Of a stretch of DNA of 40,346 nt, positions 30,664 through 39,306 are shown piece by piece; position 1 is the first letter of the stretch, and every line of letters starts with the position of its first letter. The translations under genes and the position numbers were made by a program. The notes under the pieces were generated by a model that was not told the DNA's origin, did not search any database, and was given only the letters and a program-made list of their open reading frames with translations. The stretch spans positions 1 through 40,346 of the forward strand of contig CABYXD010000003.1 of assembly GCA_902522895.1 (NCBI GenBank), written 5' to 3'. This stretch comes from an uncultured Pelagibacteraceae bacterium (GTDB taxonomy: Bacteria > Pseudomonadota > Alphaproteobacteria > Pelagibacterales > Pelagibacteraceae).

Positions 30664-31655
30664 TGAAACAATTTATAGATAAAATAAAAAAGAAACAAAA
30701 TCTGACCTTTGACGAAAGTAAAGCAGCATTTGAATTATTAATGGAAGGTAAGGCTGAAGACTTAGAAATATTTGATTTCCTAACACTTCTATCAGCTAAA
30801 GGTGAAGCTTCAGATGAAATAGCGGGTGGAGTTTTTGTTCTTAGAAATAAGTCTAAAAGAGTAAATGTAGAAAATTGTGTTGATACATGTGGCACTGGTG
30901 GAGATGGCATGAATACACTTAATATATCTACAGCATCAGCGTTATTACTTGCAAGTATAGGTGTTAAAGTTGCAAAACATGGGAATAAAGCTGTATCCTC
31001 TAAGTGTGGATCAGGTGATGTTTTAGAGGCTTTGAATATAAAAATAAATCTAGAACCAAATGACGTAGAAACTCAAATTAACAAAAATAATTTTGGTTTT
31101 ATGTTTGCGCCTAATTACCATAGTGCAATGAGATTTGTTGGTCCTACTAGAAAAAAAATTGGAAAAAGAACTATATTTAATATGATCGGGCCATTAAGTA
31201 GCCCTGCTTTGGTGAAAAGACAAGTGGTTGGCGTCTTTGACAAAAAACTTTTAAAAATATTTGCAGATGCTTTAAATAATTTAGATATTAAATTTGCATG
31301 GATTGTCAATAGTGAAGATGGATTAGATGAAATTTCACCTTATGCCAAAACAAATATTGTTCAATTAAAGGATAAAGAAATTTCTGAATTTGTTATTGAC
31401 CCTAAAGAATTAAACGTAAATGCAGTTAAATTTGAAAATCTTGTCGGTGATGATGCAAAATTTAATGCAGATAAGATGATTAATATATTTAAAGGCGAAG
31501 ATAATGATTTTTCTAAAGCAGTGTGTTTAAATGCTGCTGCTGGACTTATAGTAAATGAAAATCACCGAAGTTTTGCTGATGCATATAATTACGCAAGAGA
31601 ACATATTTTATCAAATAAAGTTATAAAACATTTGGAAAAAATTCAAAATGGCTGA
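30663..31655 (+). CDS. trpD: Anthranilate phosphoribosyltransferase
   Basis: DTCGTGGDGMNTLNIST, KHGNKAVSSKCGSGDVLEALN, FAPNYHSAMRFVGPTRKKIGKRTIFNMIGPLSSPA. Confidence 0.98.
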   Translation: MKQFIDKIKKKQNLTFDESKAAFELLMEGKAEDLEIFDFLTLLSAKGEASDEIAGGVFVLRNKSKRVNVENCVDTCGTGGDGMNTLNISTASALLLASIGVKVAKHGNKAVSSKCGSGDVLEALNIKINLEPNDVETQINKNNFGFMFAPNYHSAMRFVGPTRKKIGKRTIFNMIGPLSSPALVKRQVVGVFDKKLLKIFADALNNLDIKFAWIVNSEDGLDEISPYAKTNIVQLKDKEISEFVIDPKELNVNAVKFENLVGDDAKFNADKMINIFKGEDNDFSKAVCLNAAAGLIVNENHRSFADAYNYAREHILSNKVIKHLEKIQNG

Positions 31656-32439
31656 AAATGTTCTTGAAAAAATAATTAAAAAGAAAAGTGAAAAAATAAT
31701 AAATTTAAAGAAAACTATTACACTAGATTCATTGAATGAATTAATTGATACAAATAAAACATTTATTAATTTTAAAGAAAAAATTGAAAATAATATTAAA
31801 GAAAACAAATTTTCAATTATTGCTGAAATAAAAAAAGCTAGCCCTTCTGCAGGTATAATTATTAAAGATTACGATCCTGTTAATATAGCTAATATATATA
31901 ATGATAATAAGGCTTCTTGTTTATCAGTTTTAACTGAAGAAGATTTTTTTTTAGGAAATCTGATACATATTAGCAAGATTAAACAAAAAGTTAATTTACC
32001 AATCCTATGTAAAGACTTTTTTGTAGATAAATTTCAAATACCTTTAGCAAAAAGTTATGGAGCTGATGCAATATTAATTATCTTAGCTGGTGTTAGTGAA
32101 AGCCTCGCAAATGATTTGTATGAAGAGGCATTAAGATTAAATATGTCTATTATAGTTGAAGTGCACACTGTTGAAGAAGCTAAGCAAGCTCTTAAATTTA
32201 AAAACGCTTTGATAGGAATAAATAATAGAAATCTTAAAACTTTAAAAACTGATATAAATACAACTTTTGATATTCATGATATTTTAGTGAATCACTCGGG
32301 TCCATTAATTTCTGAAAGTGGAATTAAAACAAAGGATGAACTTTTAGAACTCTCAAATAAAACCTCTATTAAAACTTTTTTAATTGGTGAATCACTTTTG
32401 AAAAATTTGGATAATAATTCTATTTTTTCTGTCCTTTAG
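31648..32439 (+). CDS. trpC: Indole-3-glycerol-phosphate synthase
   Basis: IIAEIKKASPSAGII, LSVLTEEDFFLGNL, ILCKDFFVDKFQI, IGINNRNLKTL, SESGIKT. Confidence 0.97.
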   Translation: MAENVLEKIIKKKSEKIINLKKTITLDSLNELIDTNKTFINFKEKIENNIKENKFSIIAEIKKASPSAGIIIKDYDPVNIANIYNDNKASCLSVLTEEDFFLGNLIHISKIKQKVNLPILCKDFFVDKFQIPLAKSYGADAILIILAGVSESLANDLYEEALRLNMSIIVEVHTVEEAKQALKFKNALIGINNRNLKTLKTDINTTFDIHDILVNHSGPLISESGIKTKDELLELSNKTSIKTFLIGESLLKNLDNNSIFSVL

Positions 32440-32489
32440 TTAAATGGTCCCCTATTTCATTGACTTTTTTTACTATTGTGAATTGTAGA

Positions 32490-32504
32490 GAACTTTTGTA
32501 GAAC
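32490..32504. promoter_or_regulatory. LexA (SOS) box, GAAC-N7-GAAC
   Basis: GAACTTTTGTAGAAC, an exact match to the alphaproteobacterial direct repeat GTTC-N7-GTTC on the other strand, 25 nt upstream of the lexA ATG. Confidence 0.8.
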
Positions 32505-32528
32505 AGATTTTGTACGATATTTGTTCTT

Positions 32529-33206
32529 ATGCTAACAAAAAAACAAAAAAACCTGCTTTTATTTATCAACAAGAAGTTGAGAAGTTCTGGTGTATCTCCT
32601 TCTTACGAAGAAATGAAAGATTCTTTAAATTTAAAATCTAAATCAGGAATACATAGATTAATTAGTGCTTTAGAAGAAAGGGGTTTTATCAAAAGATTAG
32701 CACATAAAGCAAGAGCCTTAGAAGTAATAAAGTTACCTGAAACAGCTTCTGCTAATGATATATACAATAGTTTTTCACCTAGTGTAATCAAAGGAGGCTT
32801 AGACGAGGAAAAAATTTCATCTGATGAAACTGAGGTACCAGTTTTGGGGAAAATAGCTGCAGGAACACCTGTGGAGGCTATCCAAAATGAAGTTTCAAGA
32901 ATACCATTACCAAGTAATTTAGAAAAAAACGGTGATTATTTCGGACTTAAAGTTCAGGGAGACTCTATGATTGAAGCAGGTATCAATGAAGGTGATACTG
33001 TCATCATAAAAAGAACAAATACAGCAGATAATGGGAAAATAGTTGTTGCTCTTATTGATGAACATGAAGCTATGCTTAAAAGATTTAGAAAAAAAGGTAA
33101 AGTGGTAGCATTAGAAAGTGCAAATAAAAACTACGAGACTAAAATTTTTGGCCCAGATAGAGTCAAAGTACAGGGCGTATTAGTATCTTTATATAGAAAC
33201 TTCTAA
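32529..33206 (+). CDS. lexA: LexA repressor / autopeptidase
   Basis: N-terminal winged HTH (GVSPSYEEMKDSLNLKSKSGIHRLISALEERGFI), cleavage site LGKIAAGTP, catalytic GDSMIEAGINEGD. Confidence 0.97.
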   Translation: MLTKKQKNLLLFINKKLRSSGVSPSYEEMKDSLNLKSKSGIHRLISALEERGFIKRLAHKARALEVIKLPETASANDIYNSFSPSVIKGGLDEEKISSDETEVPVLGKIAAGTPVEAIQNEVSRIPLPSNLEKNGDYFGLKVQGDSMIEAGINEGDTVIIKRTNTADNGKIVVALIDEHEAMLKRFRKKGKVVALESANKNYETKIFGPDRVKVQGVLVSLYRNF

Positions 33207-33228
33207 TAAAATAGTCTAAACATTTTCA

Positions 33229-34629
33229 ATGAAAAAAGTAGCAACAAGATTTGCTCCATCACCTACTGGTCCTTTGCACATTGGTGGTGTGAGAACAGCT
33301 TTATTTAATTGGTTATATTCTAAAAACCAAAAAGGTGATTTTTATTTAAGAGTTGAAGATACTGACAAAGAAAGATCAAAAGATGAATATAAAGATCAAA
33401 TAGTTAAATCCCTTAAATGGATTGGTATTAATTATGATGGGGAGGAATATATACAATCAAAAAAAATTGAGGATCACACAAAAGTTGCAAACGAATTACT
33501 CAAAAACGGCCATGCATATAAGTGTTATTGCTCAAGTGAAGAAATAGAAGAACAAAAAAAAAGAGCAAGACAAAAAAAAATTCCTTACATCTATGATAGA
33601 AAATGGAGAAACAAAAAAGAATCTGATGCTCCTAAAGATATCAAGCCAGTAATTCGATTTAAAAGTAAAATAGATGGAACATCTATATTAAAAGATTTAG
33701 TACAAGGTGATGTTGAAATAGACAATAATACTATTGAGGATTTTATTATTTTAAGGAATGATGGAACTCCAACATATAACTTATCAGTATCCGTCGATGA
33801 TCATCAAATGAAAATGACACATATTATTAGAGGTGATGATCATAAAATTAATACCTTTAAACAAATACAAATTTATCAAGCTATGAAATGGGAAATACCT
33901 TCATTTGTTCATATACCTTTGATACATACAATTGAAGGAAAAAAATTATCAAAGAGAGATAAAGCATCTACGTTAGATGATTATTCTAAAATTGGTATTA
34001 TGCCAGATGCCTTAAGAAATTATCTTCTTAGATTAGGATGGTCTTATAAAGATAAGGAAATATTCACATTAGATGAAAGTATTAAGCATTTTAATCTAGA
34101 AGGGATTGGTAAATCACCTTCTAAATTAGATATGAGTAGAATTTTATCAATGAATGAGCACTATATTAAGAATATTGATGAGAATGATTTATTCAATCAA
34201 TTAACTGAATATTGTAAATTATATAAAAGTGAAATTAAATCAGATAAAAAAGACAAGATTAAAAAATCCCTTACCTTCCTAAAAAATAAAGCTAAAACCT
34301 TGGAAGATATATTCAATAATGGTCAATATATCATGGTTGATGAAGTTAATTTTAACCAAGATGATATCAAGTTAATTGATGATAAAGCCAAAAAAGTCAT
34401 TTCTGATTTTAATACTCAATTTGCTAGCATTGATAAACTTAGCAAAGAAACATTAGAGCCAATAGTCAATGAATTGATTAAATCAAACGATACTAATTTT
34501 AAGGGGGTTGGCCAGCCTTTGAGAATAGCTTTAACAGGATCAAAATTTGGACCTGGAATATATGATATAATTATTTCTCTTGGAAAAGAAGAAGTAACAA
34601 AAAGATTAACTAATAAGAAACTTGTTTAA
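33229..34629 (+). CDS. gltX: Glutamyl-tRNA synthetase
   Basis: TRFAPSPTGPLHIGGVRTALFNWL, IRGDDH, LSKRDKAST, ending in VGQPLRIALTGS. Confidence 0.97.
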   Translation: MKKVATRFAPSPTGPLHIGGVRTALFNWLYSKNQKGDFYLRVEDTDKERSKDEYKDQIVKSLKWIGINYDGEEYIQSKKIEDHTKVANELLKNGHAYKCYCSSEEIEEQKKRARQKKIPYIYDRKWRNKKESDAPKDIKPVIRFKSKIDGTSILKDLVQGDVEIDNNTIEDFIILRNDGTPTYNLSVSVDDHQMKMTHIIRGDDHKINTFKQIQIYQAMKWEIPSFVHIPLIHTIEGKKLSKRDKASTLDDYSKIGIMPDALRNYLLRLGWSYKDKEIFTLDESIKHFNLEGIGKSPSKLDMSRILSMNEHYIKNIDENDLFNQLTEYCKLYKSEIKSDKKDKIKKSLTFLKNKAKTLEDIFNNGQYIMVDEVNFNQDDIKLIDDKAKKVISDFNTQFASIDKLSKETLEPIVNELIKSNDTNFKGVGQPLRIALTGSKFGPGIYDIIISLGKEEVTKRLTNKKLV

Positions 34630-35742
34630 TACTGAAGAAGCTTCATCAGAGGATGAGGTTTTTGATCTGATTTTAGTTAAAGTTTCCTCATAATCATTAA
34701 TTTGCTTTTTCATTAATTCTGGGTTTTTTAAAAAATAGACAACTGAATTGTAAATCTCTTTGGCATTACACTCTTTTTGTATTAATTCTGGAATTATTTC
34801 TTTGTCATTTATAATGTTGATAATGTTAGCAAATTTGATTTTAACAAGCATTCTGACAATTAAAAAATTTAAAAAATTCATTTTGTAGATAATTATAGAA
34901 GGAACTTTTGCATTACAAATTTCAAGAGAAACAGTGCCAGATTTAGAAACTGCAAAAGTAGATTTATTTAGTATTTGTTTTTTAATATTTTCGTCAGAAA
35001 TAACTTCGACATTTTTTAAATTTATATAATTAATCTTTTCACTAATTAAATTCTTATTTTCATCAGTTGCATGAAATACAAAAGTGAAATTATCAAATTT
35101 TGCATTCATCATATTTATAAAATCTATCAAAATAGGTAAAAGTAAATTTACTTCGGATGATCTGCTACCAGAAAAAAGAGAAATAATTTTTTTATCATTT
35201 GAGATGATGCCAGATAGATCTATCTTATTCTTTGTCTCATGTTCTAGTAATGGATGACCTACAAAAGTGTTTGGAATATTTTCTTTATCGAAATATTTTT
35301 TTTCGAAATCAAACAATAATAAAATATGATCTAAGAATTTTTTAAACTTTTTTACTCTATCCTCTCGCCAAACCCATACTTGAGGAGCAACATAATGAAC
35401 AGTCTTGATCTCATTATTTAATTTTTTAACTTTTTCAGCAACTCTTAATGTAAAATCAGGACTATCTACACTGAACAAAATATCTGGATTAAATTTTATT
35501 ATCTCTTCAACAGTTTTATTTATTTTATTTTTTATTTTGAAAATATTTAAAAAAACACTTGTGAAGCCAATATAAGTAATTTCTTTAAGATCATAAATAG
35601 ATTTTATTCCTAATGAATTTAAATGTGTCCCACCAACGCAAGAATATTCGATATTAGGGTTATTCTTTTGAAGTTTAGATATGACTTTTGAAGCAAGTTT
35701 ATCTCCTGAAGGTTCACCGGTTAATATAAAAATTTTTTTCAT
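34606..35742 (-). CDS. lpxB: Lipid-A-disaccharide synthase
   Basis: ILTGEPSGDKLASKVI, APQVWVWREDRV, FVGHPLLE, FSGSRSSEV, SKSGTVSLE. Confidence 0.95.
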   Translation of the reverse strand: MKKIFILTGEPSGDKLASKVISKLQKNNPNIEYSCVGGTHLNSLGIKSIYDLKEITYIGFTSVFLNIFKIKNKINKTVEEIIKFNPDILFSVDSPDFTLRVAEKVKKLNNEIKTVHYVAPQVWVWREDRVKKFKKFLDHILLLFDFEKKYFDKENIPNTFVGHPLLEHETKNKIDLSGIISNDKKIISLFSGSRSSEVNLLLPILIDFINMMNAKFDNFTFVFHATDENKNLISEKINYINLKNVEVISDENIKKQILNKSTFAVSKSGTVSLEICNAKVPSIIIYKMNFLNFLIVRMLVKIKFANIINIINDKEIIPELIQKECNAKEIYNSVVYFLKNPELMKKQINDYEETLTKIRSKTSSSDEASSVLNKFLIS

Positions 35743-36533
35743 TTAACTGAGATAAACATTCTATTCTTATTAGCTAATTTAATACATTTACTTTTATCTA
35801 AAAAAACATGTTGTTTACTTTTAATAACAATACCTTTTAATCCTGCGGTCTTACTTTGTTTTATAGTTTTTAATCCAATTGTTGGTAGATCTACTCTTAA
35901 GTCTTGTTTCTTTTTTGGAAATTTAACTAAAACACCATGATTTCTAAATTTTTTGCTTTTGCTTTTTTCAAGCATTTTTTTAGTTCCACCCTTTCCTTCT
36001 ATAGAAACAATTTTTTTATTTCTAACTACAACTCCTTGACTAAAATTATATTCTCTTAAACTATTTAAAGTTTTAATTGCTTTTTTAATATCTAATTGGT
36101 CTTGTTTGTTTGGTTTAAATTTTGAATAATTGCCTTTTTTTAATGAAAGTTCAGGATTAAATTTAAGTGAATTTTCAGTTTTGATCTTGTTTTGGGCCAA
36201 TATATTAATGATTTCTTTGAGGATAGCTGCATCACCAAGCTTCGATGCTTTGATAATTCTCGGTATATAATAAATACCTTTAAAGTCTAATTTAAGTTTA
36301 GAAAAGTTTGGTTTATTAACCTTTCCAGCAAATAAGACTTTTTTACAATTATTTTCCTTAAGGATATTAATGATCTTACCAAATTGACCTATAGAAACTG
36401 AATAAGATTTTCTATCCTTTTTAAACTTCTTTGATTTTGACAAATCAATTATCAAATATTTAATTTTTCTTTTTTTGACAGTTTTTAAAATTTCCTTTGG
36501 AAATTCAGTATCACCAAAAATTAATCCTATCAT
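35739..36533 (-). CDS. lpxI: UDP-2,3-diacylglucosamine pyrophosphatase, LpxI family (DUF1009)
   Basis: LFAGKVNKPNF, GGTKKMLEKSKSKKFRNHGVLVKFPKKKQDLRVDLPTIGLKTIKQSKTAGLKGIVIKS; lies between lpxA and lpxB. Confidence 0.93.
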   Translation of the reverse strand: MIGLIFGDTEFPKEILKTVKKRKIKYLIIDLSKSKKFKKDRKSYSVSIGQFGKIINILKENNCKKVLFAGKVNKPNFSKLKLDFKGIYYIPRIIKASKLGDAAILKEIINILAQNKIKTENSLKFNPELSLKKGNYSKFKPNKQDQLDIKKAIKTLNSLREYNFSQGVVVRNKKIVSIEGKGGTKKMLEKSKSKKFRNHGVLVKFPKKKQDLRVDLPTIGLKTIKQSKTAGLKGIVIKSKQHVFLDKSKCIKLANKNRMFISVK

Positions 36534-36534
36534 T

Positions 36535-37311
36535 TTACGAAAATGGTGTGCAAATAGATCTTTTTTTATCCTTTGTTATAAAATCAATTACATTCTTGAC
36601 TAATGGATTTTCTTGAAAAGAACCATTCAATTTACTTATATTTTCATTGATATTCTTTGTAGCAAAAATTTCTTTATAAGCCTCACTTAAGCCTAAAATA
36701 TCTTTATTTTCGAATTTTGCTCTTCTTAGTCCTATTAAGTTTAAACCTTGTAATGAATTTCTATTTCCTGTTGATAATCCATAAGGAATAACATCATGTA
36801 ATACTCCCGTCATTCCACCAATCATGGCCATCTTTCCAATTCTTGTAAATTGTTGAACCGCAGAATTCCCTCCTATAACAACATTATCTTCAATAATTGC
36901 ATGTCCACCTAAAGGAACGTTATTAGCAATTATTACATTGTTTCCTACTTTACAATCATGAGCAACATGAGAAGAAATCATAAATAAACAGTTATTACCA
37001 ATTACTGTTTTGCCTCCTCCACCAACTGTTCCTGGATTTATTGTTACGTATTCTCTAATCTTATTATTGTCTCCAATTATCAGATTAGTTGGTTCTCCAG
37101 CATATTTTAAATCTTGTGGGTCATTAATAGAAACAAAGGGGTATATCTTATTCCCTTTACCAATTTTAACATTTCCAGAAATATTTACATGTGATTGAAT
37201 AATAGTATTTTCTCCAATCTCAACATTGGGGCCTATTACACAATAAGGACCAACTTGAACATTTTTATCTAATTTTGCTTTTGAGTCTATGATTGCAGTT
37301 TTATCTATCAT
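36535..37311 (-). CDS. lpxA: Acyl-ACP--UDP-N-acetylglucosamine O-acyltransferase
   Basis: Left-handed beta-helix hexapeptides; DPQDLKYAGEPTNLIIGDNNKIREYVTINPGT; HVAHDCKVGNNVIIANNVPLGGHAII. Confidence 0.97.
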   Translation of the reverse strand: MIDKTAIIDSKAKLDKNVQVGPYCVIGPNVEIGENTIIQSHVNISGNVKIGKGNKIYPFVSINDPQDLKYAGEPTNLIIGDNNKIREYVTINPGTVGGGGKTVIGNNCLFMISSHVAHDCKVGNNVIIANNVPLGGHAIIEDNVVIGGNSAVQQFTRIGKMAMIGGMTGVLHDVIPYGLSTGNRNSLQGLNLIGLRRAKFENKDILGLSEAYKEIFATKNINENISKLNGSFQENPLVKNVIDFITKDKKRSICTPFS

Positions 37312-38288
37312 CTATTATCTTTTATAAATTCTCTTAAATTTTTTGCCGGATATCCCATAACTTTGGTATTGTCAGGTATATCATTTATTACACCACTACC
37401 ACCTCCTATTTGAACATTATTTCCAACTTTTAAGTGACCTGAAACACCAGCCTGACCACCAATCATAACATTATTACCTAAAGTAGAGCTTCCAGCGAAG
37501 CCAACTTGACCAGCAATAATACAGTTGTCTCCAATTTTATTATTGTGAGCAATATGTACTTGATTATCTAAATATGTATTTTTGCCAATTATCGTATTTG
37601 ATAATGAACCTCTATCAATCGTAGAGCCACATCCAATTTCACAATTTTCATTAATCATAACAATTCCAATATGAGGATACCTTATATTTTTTTCTTGATT
37701 TGGAAAAAAACCAAAACCTTTTTTACCAATAATACATCCATCTAAAATATTTACGTTATCTTTAATGATTGTATTTCTTATAATAACATTAGAACCAATA
37801 GAACAATTGGAGCCAATAATTACATTTTTTTCAATAATTGTATTATGACCAATTAAACAATTTTTTCCTATTTTAACATTGTTACCTATTAAAACATTTT
37901 TCCCAAATTTAACTTTTTTTTTTAAAGAAGTTTTAGAAATATCTTTTACAGAGTCATCGAAATCATCAACAATTGATTTTGGATAAAATTCTTTTGTAAT
38001 TTTTGCCATTGATAATAATACGTTTTTAACAATAATTTTTTTGCATGAATTCGGTAAAAACTGAGAAAGGCTATCTAAAGTAATGCAGTAAGAGGCTTTT
38101 GTTTTTGACGCTAGTTCAGAATAGTTTTTTGAATGAAAAAAAGTTAGATCTTTATTGGTCGCAGAAATTAAATCTGAAACATTATAAATTTTATCTTTTT
38201 TAAAATTTTCTTTACTATCAATGCCAGAATTCTTAAGTAATTTATTTATATCAAAAGGGCCTACATTTTTAAAAAAAGGATTTTTCAC
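37308..38288 (-). CDS. lpxD: UDP-3-O-(3-hydroxyacyl)glucosamine N-acyltransferase
   Basis: Hexapeptide repeats; GFGFFPNQEKNIRYPHIGIV; HIAHNNKIGDNCIIAGQVGFAGSSTLGNNVMIGGQAGVSGH. Confidence 0.96.
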   Translation of the reverse strand: MKNPFFKNVGPFDINKLLKNSGIDSKENFKKDKIYNVSDLISATNKDLTFFHSKNYSELASKTKASYCITLDSLSQFLPNSCKKIIVKNVLLSMAKITKEFYPKSIVDDFDDSVKDISKTSLKKKVKFGKNVLIGNNVKIGKNCLIGHNTIIEKNVIIGSNCSIGSNVIIRNTIIKDNVNILDGCIIGKKGFGFFPNQEKNIRYPHIGIVMINENCEIGCGSTIDRGSLSNTIIGKNTYLDNQVHIAHNNKIGDNCIIAGQVGFAGSSTLGNNVMIGGQAGVSGHLKVGNNVQIGGGSGVINDIPDNTKVMGYPAKNLREFIKDNR

Positions 38289-38340
38289 ATCATCTTAATA
38301 TCAAAAAATTAAGATTATAATTATCAACAAATATTTCTAA

Positions 38341-38784
38341 TTATTTTTTATCAACAATTGTAGCTGACCACTGAGCATCAGCCATACGTTTGTCTTCTAC
38401 AAAAGCCTCACCTTTATATTTCCAAACTCTACCGTGGGACCTTACTGCTTCAATTTTTAACTCTAATTTACAGTCAGGAATAACTGGATTTCTAAATCTT
38501 GCTTTTTCAATACTCATTAAAAATACTAATTTATTTTCATACTCTTTCTTATCAACACCATGTGCAGTTAATGCAGCCGCAGCTTGACCAAAAGCCTCAA
38601 CAATTAACACACCCGGCATAACAGGATTTCCTGGGAAATGTCCATCAACATAAAAAGCATCTTTTTTAACATTCATTATAGCTGTTGCTGAATGAAGATT
38701 TTTAATGTCAATTAACTCATCAATTAATAACATTGGTTCTCTGTGAGGAAGTAATTCTGCAATTTCTTTTTTAGTTAATTTCAT
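38341..38784 (-). CDS. fabZ: 3-hydroxyacyl-ACP dehydratase
   Basis: LLPHREPMLLIDEL, GHFPGNPVMPGVLIVEAFGQAAA. Confidence 0.97.
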   Translation of the reverse strand: MKLTKKEIAELLPHREPMLLIDELIDIKNLHSATAIMNVKKDAFYVDGHFPGNPVMPGVLIVEAFGQAAAALTAHGVDKKEYENKLVFLMSIEKARFRNPVIPDCKLELKIEAVRSHGRVWKYKGEAFVEDKRMADAQWSATIVDKK

Positions 38785-39306
38785 TTAATTTAAATTTTTA
38801 ATTTTTTTGTTAAATATATTCAATACTTCTTGCGTTGCATCTAGACTACTTTTTCCAATTAAAATATTTTGTTTTTTCACTATCATTTCTACAGAATTAT
38901 CTTTAGCATATTCTTGGACTATTTTTGTGAGCTCTTGATAAAACTTAATATCAGAATTTTTTTTAAATTCACTTAATTCGTTGTTTTTTGTTGAAATGAT
39001 TTTATTATAATTTTTAGCTTTCTCTTCTAAAGAGATTGATTTTTTTTGTAATTCTTCTTGAGATAAAACATTTTTTTGACTAATTAATTTATCTTTATCT
39101 TTATCTAATTCCTTTTGATAATTAATCATTTCAGTATTAATCTTTTTTGCTTCAGCTTTTATTTCATCATTAACTTTTTTACCGGCTGTAGAATTCAAAA
39201 ATATAAAATTAATATCTATAAATAAAATTTTATTCTCTGCAAATAGTATTGAATTATAAAAAAATAAAACTATAAAAATTATAAAAAACTTTATGTTTTT
39301 AATCAT
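38785..39306 (-). CDS. OmpH/Skp family periplasmic chaperone
   Basis: Signal peptide, ILFIDINFIFLNSTAGK, long coiled coil with LDKDKDKLISQKNVLSQEEL; located between bamA and lpxD/fabZ. Confidence 0.9.
   Translation of the reverse strand: MIKNIKFFIIFIVLFFYNSILFAENKILFIDINFIFLNSTAGKKVNDEIKAEAKKINTEMINYQKELDKDKDKLISQKNVLSQEELQKKSISLEEKAKNYNKIISTKNNELSEFKKNSDIKFYQELTKIVQEYAKDNSVEMIVKKQNILIGKSSLDATQEVLNIFNKKIKNLN

Noticed and set aside
29482-32791. Minus-strand ORFs opposite trpE, trpD, trpC and lexA (29482, 30653, 31115, 31611, 32603)
   Set aside because: Antisense to confident genes; no motifs.
36535-38288. Periodic sequence pattern that could look like tandem DNA repeats
   Set aside because: Explained by left-handed beta-helix hexapeptide repeats of LpxA and LpxD, not a CRISPR or satellite array.
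37010-38587. Plus-strand ORFs opposite lpxA and fabZ
   Set aside because: Antisense to confident genes; hexapeptide repeats of lpxA produce the apparent pattern.
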